Origin: CAVXJN01 sp963773585
Lineage (GTDB): Bacteria; Pseudomonadota; Gammaproteobacteria; JASBUN01
DNA: 64,000 bases
Assembly: GCA_963773585.1 (NCBI GenBank)
Contig: CAVZBR010000001.1
Location: 62,001 to 126,000, forward strand
Direction: 5' to 3'
The position numbers were made by a program, and so were the translations under genes. Below, piece after piece: positions 26,408 to 33,503 of the stretch. Under the pieces are notes generated by a model. The model was not told the DNA's origin. It saw only the letters and a list, made by a program, of their open reading frames with translations, and ran no database searches. Within the stretch, counting starts at the first letter, position 1; the number at the start of each line of letters is the position of its first letter.

Positions 26408-27876
26408 TGAATAGGCCGATTGCGAACCAAGACATCGCAGGTAGCCAGCGGGTCCTGGTTGTCGAGGATGATCCAGGCGTGCGCGAATGCGTGGCGTGTC
26501 TACTGCACGCCCACGGCTGCGCTACGGTGCTGTCCAAAACCGTCGAGGAAGGGATCGCGGCCCTGCGCTCCGACGATTTCGATCTGATCATCAGCGATCT
26601 GCGACTCCCCGATGCAACCGGTCTGGATGTGATCCGCGGTGCGAAGGATTTGGATCCGGAAACGCCCGTGATCCTCATGACCAGTTATTCCTCCGTGGAG
26701 AGCGCCATCGAAGCTCTGCGCCTCGGTGCAGTGGACTACATGATCAAGCCGTTCGATAACATCGATTTCATGCACGCGGTGCAGCGCGCGCTCAATGAAC
26801 GGCAGATCAAACGCGAAAACCGCATTCTCAAGCGTTCGCTGCGAAATGCACGCGCTTCGGATGAACTCATCGGCAACAGTCCGCCGATGAAGCGGGTTCT
26901 GGAACTGATCGAACGGGTGGCGGTGGCCGATGCGTCGGTATTGATCCAGGGTGAAAGCGGGACCGGCAAAGAGTTGGCGGCCCGCGCGATTCACGCCACC
27001 AGTCCTCGGGCAAAAGGGCCATTCGTCGCCATCAACTGCGGTGCCATTCCGGCCGACCTCATGGAGTCGGAGCTGTTCGGCCATGTCAAAGGCGCATACA
27101 CCGGCGCGACTTCCGCCAGCGAAGGATTGATCCGCGAGGCCAACGGCGGCACGTTGCTGCTGGATGAAATATCCGAATTGCCCTTGAACCTGCAGGTCAA
27201 ACTCCTGCGGGTGTTGCAGGAGCGTGAAGTTCGCCCGGTCGGCGGATCCCGCACTTACCAGGTGGACGTGCGTTTTCTGGCCGCCACCAACCGCGACCTA
27301 CAGGCCCAGATCAAGGAAGGCCAGTTCCGCGAGGATCTGTTTTTCCGCCTCAATGTCATCAACGTCTGGATTCCGCCATTGCGCGAACGCAGCGGCGATG
27401 TCATGCATCTGGCGCAACGCTTCGTCGATCACTACAGCCGCAAACTGGGGAAGCAGATTCGCGGCATCAACGACGAACTGGTGGAATTTCTGAATACCTA
27501 CCATTGGCCGGGGAATGTGCGGGAACTGGAGAACCTCATCGAGCGTGCGGTGATTCTCGCCGATTCCGACACGTTGACTGCCAAATATTTCGGCGACGTG
27601 AGCGCCACGAGCGCCCCGTCTCCGCAGTCTTATGAAGAGTCCGACAACGCCGACGGCGGGCAGGCGTTGTTCGACCGTAAGCTTTCGGTAGAGGAATACA
27701 TTCAGGAGTTTATCCGCCGCCATCAGCACGAATTCACCGAAACGGAACTGGCGCGGATGCTCGGCATCGGGCGCAAAGCCTTGTGGGCGCGGCGCCGCAA
27801 ATGGCAGATGCATCGTAAGGGCGCCCCTACGCGAAGCAAGGTATCCAATTCCTCCAGCGGTGTCGCGGAAGGCTGA
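26407..27876 (+). CDS. NtrC-family sigma54-dependent response regulator
   Basis: 489 aa. Receiver domain with phospho-acceptor Asp in DLIISDLRLPD and conserved Lys in MIKPFD. The AAA+ domain (about residues 155-395) has Walker A GESGTGKE, the sigma54-contact loop GAYTGA (common form GAFTGA), and Walker B GGTLLLDEI. The C-terminal Fis-type helix-turn-helix is ETELARMLGIGRKALWARR. It should activate -24/-12 promoters; several such sites lie around it, so it is the prime candidate regulator of this C1 island. Confidence 0.93.
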   Translation: MNRPIANQDIAGSQRVLVVEDDPGVRECVACLLHAHGCATVLSKTVEEGIAALRSDDFDLIISDLRLPDATGLDVIRGAKDLDPETPVILMTSYSSVESAIEALRLGAVDYMIKPFDNIDFMHAVQRALNERQIKRENRILKRSLRNARASDELIGNSPPMKRVLELIERVAVADASVLIQGESGTGKELAARAIHATSPRAKGPFVAINCGAIPADLMESELFGHVKGAYTGATSASEGLIREANGGTLLLDEISELPLNLQVKLLRVLQEREVRPVGGSRTYQVDVRFLAATNRDLQAQIKEGQFREDLFFRLNVINVWIPPLRERSGDVMHLAQRFVDHYSRKLGKQIRGINDELVEFLNTYHWPGNVRELENLIERAVILADSDTLTAKYFGDVSATSAPSPQSYEESDNADGGQALFDRKLSVEEYIQEFIRRHQHEFTETELARMLGIGRKALWARRRKWQMHRKGAPTRSKVSNSSSGVAEG

Positions 27877-27905
27877 ACCCGCGCCCTGTCTGGGTCCTGG
27901 GTGCG

Positions 27906-27917
27906 ACGGTCGACCGT
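27906..27917. promoter_or_regulatory. Palindrome upstream of the panB-like sigma54 promoter
   Basis: ACGGTCGACCGT is a perfect 12-nt palindrome about 135 bp before the -24/-12 site at 28051. Distance and symmetry fit an enhancer (activator-binding) site, but I did not find a clear second copy at the other promoters. Confidence 0.3.
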
Positions 27918-28050
27918 GACCGGCTTCAGAACCGCGATGTGTTTCGGTTTGACTCCCGTGTTTCGATTTGACCTCTGCGACTTGGCGTTTGCCGCCAGTG
28001 CTGCGCGTGCTGACCAGCTAACTCCTTGTGAACAAAGATATTATCCCTCC

Positions 28051-28066
28051 GGGCACAGGTCTTGCT
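28051..28066 (+). promoter_or_regulatory. Sigma54 promoter of the panB-like/cNBD unit
   Basis: GGGCACAGGTCTTGCT has GGCAC and TTGCT at the right spacing, with two mismatches to consensus. The predicted start near 28077 leaves a 45-nt leader with the ribosome site GAGGAG before the ATG at 28122. Confidence 0.7.
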
Positions 28067-28121
28067 TTCCGTCGGTTGAGTTACCACGGGTTAATAAGTT
28101 GAACGATTTGAGGAGCCAGGA

Positions 28122-29003
28122 ATGAGCGAAAAAAAGACCGGCGCAGCGAAGCGCAAGAAGGTTACGATCCCGCAGTTGATGGAGAAGATGAAGAAAGGCG
28201 ACGCCATCACGCAATTGGCGGTGTACGACTATGAGAACGCCATCGTCGCCGATCGTATGGGTATCGACATCCTGTGCGTAAGCGATACCGGCGGCATGGT
28301 GTTGTTCGGCCATCCGTCCACCACGTCGGTGACGTTCCAGGAAGTGCTGTACATGTCCCAAGCGGTGTACCGTGGCTCCCAGTACGGGTTGCGTATGGTC
28401 GACATGCCGTACATGAGTTTTCACCTTTCAGAGCAGCAGGCGGTCGACAATGCCGGTCGCTTCGTCGCCGAAGCCGGCGCTGAGGTGATGAAGTGCGAAG
28501 GCAATCAGCATCACGCCAAGAATATCGAAGCGATCATCAAAGCAGGCATTCCGGTGCAGGGCCATATCGGCATCTGCCCGATGCGCATGCCGCAGCTGGG
28601 CGGTTTCCGCGCCCAAGGCAAGACCGCGGACCGCGCTAAGGAACTGGTGGACGACGCGTGGGCCATGGTCGACGCCGGGTGTTTCTCAATTATGGCCGAA
28701 GTCGTAACATCTGAGGTATGTGAATACCTGGCCGAAACGCTGCCGGTACCGGTAATCAGCCTTGGTTCCGGCAATAAAGCACACGGCGTGCATGTGATCG
28801 GCTCTGACATTTTTCACCTATATGAAGCGCACGTGCCGCGCCATTCGAAGATCTACACCGACATGGTGCCGATCCTCGAAGACGGTTATAAGCGCTATAT
28901 CGACGATGTGAAGAGTCGCGCCTATCCGGCGGCAGAGCATTCGGTATTCATGAAGGAAGAAGAACTCGACGCATTCAAGAAGATGGTGGGTTGGAAACGG
29001 TGA
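28122..29003 (+). CDS. PanB-like ketopantoate hydroxymethyltransferase homologue
   Basis: 293 aa, PanB fold. It keeps the Mg/substrate region (CVSDTGGMVLFGHPST), AEVMKCEGNQ, GIPVQGHIGICPM, GGFRAQGKT and the Glu in FSIMAEV. PanB moves a hydroxymethyl group from methylene-THF onto 2-oxoisovalerate. This copy is divergent from usual PanB (for example GHPST and CPMRMPQ), has no panC or panD beside it, and sits under a sigma54 promoter in a C1 island. It may use another acceptor; the true reaction is unknown. Confidence 0.8.
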   Translation: MSEKKTGAAKRKKVTIPQLMEKMKKGDAITQLAVYDYENAIVADRMGIDILCVSDTGGMVLFGHPSTTSVTFQEVLYMSQAVYRGSQYGLRMVDMPYMSFHLSEQQAVDNAGRFVAEAGAEVMKCEGNQHHAKNIEAIIKAGIPVQGHIGICPMRMPQLGGFRAQGKTADRAKELVDDAWAMVDAGCFSIMAEVVTSEVCEYLAETLPVPVISLGSGNKAHGVHVIGSDIFHLYEAHVPRHSKIYTDMVPILEDGYKRYIDDVKSRAYPAAEHSVFMKEEELDAFKKMVGWKR

Positions 29004-29005
29004 CT

Positions 29006-29467
29006 ATGCCCGAGAGCGGACGCGTACTTTTGCTGGAACCAGGCGAGATCATTGCGCGAACATCCTTTTTTGCGAACGTCGATGACGACGCGCTGAGCGA
29101 GATTGCGGCGCTTTGTCAGCAGCGCGTATTCCAAAAGGATAAGCCGATCTATGAGTTGGGAGATCCGGCGGATGAATTCTTTGTCCTGGTCGACGGCACA
29201 GTACGTTTCTCCCTTGGGCTCGGCTCGATGCACACCTCCGCGGGCGAGATCATCCGCTGCGGCGATGTGTTTGGCTGGGCTGCTCTCCTGGAAGGCAGGC
29301 GTTCGCGTGTGGCAACCGCGTACTGTTTGACGTCGTCCACCGTTTTGGCGATGGCCGGCGCCGACCTGCTGCGCGTCATGGAACGGAATACCGCTGTCGG
29401 CTATCAGCTGATGAAGAAGCTCAACACGTTGATCAGCGGCAATCTGATCCATTTCGCTGCCGGATAA
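29006..29467 (+). CDS. Stand-alone cyclic-nucleotide-binding-like domain protein
   Basis: 153 aa from the ATG at 29006; GTG at 29000 or TTG at 28991 are possible starts overlapping the panB-like stop. A single CRP-type beta-roll with FQKDKPIYELGDPADEFFVLV, then GDVFGWAAL and the Arg region, and a C-terminal helix. No DNA-binding domain. It is translationally linked to the panB-like gene. Its nearest relatives here are the cNBDs fused to the ferredoxin (10570), permease (12899) and MTHFR (33504). Confidence 0.85.
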   Translation: MPESGRVLLLEPGEIIARTSFFANVDDDALSEIAALCQQRVFQKDKPIYELGDPADEFFVLVDGTVRFSLGLGSMHTSAGEIIRCGDVFGWAALLEGRRSRVATAYCLTSSTVLAMAGADLLRVMERNTAVGYQLMKKLNTLISGNLIHFAAG

Positions 29468-29636
29468 ATGCACAAGAATGAGCCGTAGGCTCGGCAGCGA
29501 TCTCAAGTTATGACTCGAAGCCCGGTATGCAGCCGGTCGCCAGGATCGATCGAAAATGGCGGCCGGTTTGCGTATTGATGTCTGATAGGGGTACATGACT
29601 TCGGACGCAGTCGGCCTTCGCGGCTGAGGCTTCGGA

Positions 29637-30398
29637 ATGTTCGATGTGAGTACCTTTGCTTGGCTTGCCCTTTCGTCTTTTGTCTCCGGCACTTTTATCG
29701 GCGCAGTGGGTGTCGGCGGCGTGCTGCTCATCCCCGCGCTTATCTATCTCGCCGGCCTCGACGTGCACCAGTCCATGGCAACCGCTTTGGCAAGCTTTGT
29801 CGCCACCGGTGTGGTGGGCACCATCGCGTTTCAACGCCGGGGCAGCATCAAATGGCGCATCACGCTGCCGGTGTGTGCAGGGGCGCTGCTGTTCGGGTTT
29901 TTCGGCGCCATGGCCAACTCCCACGTCAATGCCCAGGCGCTGTCCGTTACATTGGCGCTGGTGATTGTGATGGCGGGCGTCTATACGCTCGCCGCAGTGC
30001 GCGGCATGCCCAACCCGGTGTTGCATGATTTCCCCCGAGCGCAACTCGCGTTGTTGTTTGCCGTCGGCGCTTTCGTAGGTTTTGGTTCGGGGCTGACAGG
30101 CGGCGGCGGTCCGGTATTTTCGGTCCCGATCATGATCGTGCTCGGATTTCCACCCCTGCTGACGATTGGCACCAGCCAAGTCGTATCGATATTGGCCTCC
30201 GGGTCCGGCACAATCGGTAATCTCACCTACGGCGCCGTGGACTTCCATGTCGTCGGCCTGATCGTGGTGTTCGAAGTGGTTGGGGTATTGCTCGGGGCAA
30301 AAATTGTTCACGCCGTCAACCAGACTGCAGTGCGGCGGTTCGTTGCCTGGTTGTGCGTAGTGGTCGGCCTGTGGATGATCGTCAAAGCAATTTGGTGA
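29637..30398 (+). CDS. TauE/SafE (TSUP) family anion exporter
   Basis: 253 aa, about eight hydrophobic helices in two repeats. The first repeat has GAVGVGGVLLIPALI and the second GFGSGLTGGGGPVFSVPIM, the glycine-rich signatures of TSUP proteins. Family members export sulfite, sulfoacetate or similar anions. In this island an exporter for sulfite from desulfonation would fit, but the substrate is not shown by sequence. It is followed by the GcvT-like gene after 4 nt. Confidence 0.82.
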   Translation: MFDVSTFAWLALSSFVSGTFIGAVGVGGVLLIPALIYLAGLDVHQSMATALASFVATGVVGTIAFQRRGSIKWRITLPVCAGALLFGFFGAMANSHVNAQALSVTLALVIVMAGVYTLAAVRGMPNPVLHDFPRAQLALLFAVGAFVGFGSGLTGGGGPVFSVPIMIVLGFPPLLTIGTSQVVSILASGSGTIGNLTYGAVDFHVVGLIVVFEVVGVLLGAKIVHAVNQTAVRRFVAWLCVVVGLWMIVKAIW

Positions 30399-30402
30399 GA
30401 CC

Positions 30403-31521
30403 ATGGCACAGCCGGCGCTAACGCGATATTTTCAGCAGCGCGGCATACCGCAATTGGCTCTGGGCGCTGACATCCAGGCGCCGGCTCGATTCACCGATCC
30501 GCTGTCCGAACATCTGGCCGTGCGAAGCGGCGTCGGCGTATTCGATTTCTCGTTCATGTCCCAATTCCAGGTTCATGGCCCGCAGGCGGTGGCGTTTCTC
30601 GAACGTTTGCAGCCGCGGCCGGTCGCGCAACTGCGCCCGGGGCAGGTTATCTATACCTTTCTCTGCCGGGACGACGGCAGTGTGTTCAACGATGCCACCA
30701 TCTGGCGCCACCGCGATGGAGCGTTCTGGTTATTCACCGGGCGGCGCTCCGATCACGCGCATATCGGCAATTTGGTCAACGGGCTGGATGTCGAAATTGA
30801 CGATCGTTCCGGAGAATACAGCATCATTGCGGTGCAAGGCCCGAGCAGCGGTCAACTGCTGGAACGCGCGGCTGTACGCCCGGATCAGCCGATACGCTAC
30901 TTTCGATTCGCCCCCGTCTCCATCGACGAGGACGAGGCGTGGCTCGCCCGCATCGGATATTCCGGTGAACGCGGCTACGAATTGCTGGTGAAAGCCGAGT
31001 GCGGTAGCACGATCTGGCAACGATTGATCGCAGCCGGCGCAACGCTGGGTGTCTCGGAGTGCGGATTCGACGCGGCAAACAGCCTGCGCATCGAATCCGG
31101 CTATATCCTGTTCGATCGCGAGTTGCGTTTCCGTGTGCGCCCGACGGGACTTGGTTATGGCCGGTTCGCCGAACCGGGCCCTGGGAATGCATTTATCGGT
31201 GCGCAAGCTCTGCGGCAGGCGCGGGGGTATCCCGAGCCAGCGTATCTGGTGGGATTACTGCCGTTGCGCCGACACGACGCTGGCGATTGGTCCCTGGACG
31301 CGGCGCCATTACCCATTGGAGAGTGGCCGCCGGTGGCGCACGGCCGCGCGTGCCTGACCAGTCGTTGTTGGTCGCCTACGCTGTCGCGCACGCTTGGCAT
31401 GGGGTATGTCGCAGCGAGCGACCGTCATCCGGGGCATTCCGTCACCTTGCAGCACGGGGCGCGTGCGCAGGTCGCGCGTTTGCCGTTTTACGACCCGCCA
31501 AGACTACGTCCGCGAAGTTGA
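30403..31521 (+). CDS. GcvT-fold THF-dependent methyl/aminomethyltransferase
   Basis: 372 aa, close to GcvT and DmdA length. N-terminal folate domain with HLAVRSGVGVFDFS, the FNDATIW strand that in GcvT carries the catalytic Asp, GYSGERGYELLV, and LRIESGYILFDREL; C-terminal GcvT barrel. No gcvH or gcvP is nearby, so a glycine cleavage role is unlikely. GcvT-fold enzymes such as LigM and DmdA move methyl groups to THF. The ftfL and MTHFR genes that follow would oxidise such methyl-THF. Confidence 0.8.
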   Translation: MAQPALTRYFQQRGIPQLALGADIQAPARFTDPLSEHLAVRSGVGVFDFSFMSQFQVHGPQAVAFLERLQPRPVAQLRPGQVIYTFLCRDDGSVFNDATIWRHRDGAFWLFTGRRSDHAHIGNLVNGLDVEIDDRSGEYSIIAVQGPSSGQLLERAAVRPDQPIRYFRFAPVSIDEDEAWLARIGYSGERGYELLVKAECGSTIWQRLIAAGATLGVSECGFDAANSLRIESGYILFDRELRFRVRPTGLGYGRFAEPGPGNAFIGAQALRQARGYPEPAYLVGLLPLRRHDAGDWSLDAAPLPIGEWPPVAHGRACLTSRCWSPTLSRTLGMGYVAASDRHPGHSVTLQHGARAQVARLPFYDPPRLRPRS

Positions 31522-31823
31522 TTTTTGTGAGGCGCCCCTACCGGGCCTCGATCGCGTTACCGGTTGCCGGCTTGCGAAGCTTGGATTGCTTGGCACCTGT
31601 CTTGCATCGACCCCTATCAGTGGTGGCTGTGGCTAGTGTCGGTGAGTCGAAATGACACGTTCCATCGCCTGAGTACCGTACCCAATGTAGCGAAACGACC
31701 CTTCGCCTCAATCTTCGGGGTTCCACGTATCGATTTGGAAACCCGTAATGCGATTCGACGCTGCTGTGCGGTGCGATAAGCGCCACTCCCCTACAAACAA
31801 AAATGTGAGCGGAGATAGAACCA
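31522..31823. other. 302-bp gap before ftfL
   Basis: No gene seen. It contains the sigma54 promoter match at 31591-31606 and a predicted untranslated leader of about 205 nt before the ftfL start. No riboswitch class was recognised in that leader. Confidence 0.4.
31591..31606 (+). promoter_or_regulatory. Sigma54 promoter of ftfL-MTHFR
   Basis: TGGCACCTGTCTTGCA: perfect TGGCAC and TTGCA blocks with 5 bp between, correct for sigma54. Transcription should begin near 31617, giving a leader of about 205 nt. Confidence 0.8.
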
Positions 31824-33503
31824 GTGGCAATGCTATCGGACATTGAAATCGCACAGAAATCCTCTATGAAGCGCATCACCGAGGTCGCTGAAACCCTCGG
31901 CATCAAAGAGGCAGACCTCGAGCCCTACGGCCATTACAAAGCCAAACTGAGCTTGGATTTCATCAACGGACTGAAAGATCGTCCTAACGGCAAACTGGTG
32001 TTAGTGACCGCGATCAGTCCGACGCCCGCGGGCGAAGGCAAGACCACTACGACCATCGGCCTTGGCGATGCGCTGAATCGGATCGGAAAGAAGGCCGCGA
32101 TGTGCATTCGCGAACCATCGCTGGGTCCGGTGTTCGGTATGAAAGGCGGTGCTGCGGGCGGTGGTTATGCGCAAGTGGTGCCGATGGAAGATATCAATTT
32201 ACATTTCACCGGCGACTTCAACGCTATCGCGCTGGCGAATAATTTGCTCGCCGCTGCGATCGACAACCATATTCACCACAGTAACAAGCTCGGTATCGAT
32301 ACCCGGCGGATTGCGTGGAAGCGCGTGGTCGATATGAACGACCGCGCGTTGCGCAGCATCGTAGCCGGACTCGGCGGAGTGGGAAACGGCGTGTCGCGAG
32401 AAGACGGCTTCGACATCGTGGTGGCGTCTGAGGTCATGGCGATTTTCTGCCTCGCCACTTCACTGACCGATCTCAAGGAGCGTCTGGGTAAGATCGTGAT
32501 CGGTTATACCCGTGCGCAAAAACCCGTATTGGCGCGAGAACTCAATGTCCACGGCGCGATGGCCGCGCTCTTGGTAACTGCGCTGAAGCCCAATCTGGTG
32601 CAAACCCTGGAACACAATCCTGCGTTCGTGCATGGCGGTCCGTTCGCCAACATTGCGCACGGCTGCAATTCGGTGTTGGCGACGCAGACTGCGCTGAAGT
32701 TGGCGGACTACGTCGTAACCGAGGCCGGTTTCGGCGCTGACCTGGGGGCGGAAAAATTCATCGACATCAAGTGCCGCAAGTCGGGATTGCGCCCCGAAGC
32801 GGTAGTGCTGGTCGCCACCGTACGGGCACTGAAATACCACGGCGGCGCCGATCTGAAGACCATCAACGAAGAAAACCTCCCGGCGCTGGAAAAAGGCATT
32901 ACCAATCTCGAACGGCACGTCAACAACATCCGCAATCATTACGGGTTGCCGTGCGTGATCTGCATCAACCACTTCACCAACGACACCCAAGCCGAAGTGG
33001 ATTTGCTGAAGAAGAAAATGGCCCATCATGAAGCGCCGGTAATCGTTTCCAAGCACTGGGCCGATGGTGGCGCGGGCGCTGAAGATTTGGCCCGTGCGGT
33101 TGTGAACGTAGTCGAGAACGTTGGCGCGGATTTCAAGTTCGTGTACGAGGACTCGGACACGCTGTGGAACAAGATGAAGGCGATCGCGACCAAGATCTAC
33201 GGCGCTGCCGACATCGCCGCCGATACCAAGGTTCGCAATCAGATCCAGAAGTTGCAGGACGACGGGTACGGCGAATATCCGGTGTGTGTCGCCAAGACTC
33301 AGTATTCCTTTTCCACTGATCCCAAGCTGCGCGGCGCGCCTTCCGGTCACACGGTTACGATTCGTGAGGTGCGATTGTCGGCGGGGGCCGAGTTCGTGGT
33401 AATGATTTGCGGCGACATCATGACCATGCCCGGGCTGCCCCGTGTGCCGGCGGCGGAGAAAATCGACATCGACGATTCCGGGCGCATCGTCGGACTGTTC
33501 TGA
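31824..33503 (+). CDS. ftfL: Formate-tetrahydrofolate ligase
   Basis: 559 aa. P-loop region SPTPAGEGKTTTTIGLGDAL, EPSLGPVFGMKGGAAGGGYAQ split over the active site, and the NLLAAAIDNHIHH and GPFANIAHGCNS motifs of Fhs/FtfL. The start is GTG at 31824 with GGAGATAG upstream; ATG at 31830 is the alternative. It links formate and THF with ATP, in either direction. With FolD it connects formate to methylene-THF. The next gene begins right after its stop. Confidence 0.95.
   Translation: MAMLSDIEIAQKSSMKRITEVAETLGIKEADLEPYGHYKAKLSLDFINGLKDRPNGKLVLVTAISPTPAGEGKTTTTIGLGDALNRIGKKAAMCIREPSLGPVFGMKGGAAGGGYAQVVPMEDINLHFTGDFNAIALANNLLAAAIDNHIHHSNKLGIDTRRIAWKRVVDMNDRALRSIVAGLGGVGNGVSREDGFDIVVASEVMAIFCLATSLTDLKERLGKIVIGYTRAQKPVLARELNVHGAMAALLVTALKPNLVQTLEHNPAFVHGGPFANIAHGCNSVLATQTALKLADYVVTEAGFGADLGAEKFIDIKCRKSGLRPEAVVLVATVRALKYHGGADLKTINEENLPALEKGITNLERHVNNIRNHYGLPCVICINHFTNDTQAEVDLLKKKMAHHEAPVIVSKHWADGGAGAEDLARAVVNVVENVGADFKFVYEDSDTLWNKMKAIATKIYGAADIAADTKVRNQIQKLQDDGYGEYPVCVAKTQYSFSTDPKLRGAPSGHTVTIREVRLSAGAEFVVMICGDIMTMPGLPRVPAAEKIDIDDSGRIVGLF

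Noticed and set aside
25352..27876. Housekeeping NtrBC nitrogen regulators
   Set aside because: No glnA nearby; the position between FDH and C1-THF genes and the sigma54 sites around it favour a local C1 system.
30403..31521. Glycine cleavage T-protein
   Set aside because: No gcvH or gcvP in the window; the gene sits with TauE, ftfL and MTHFR genes, so a THF-dependent methyltransferase is more likely.
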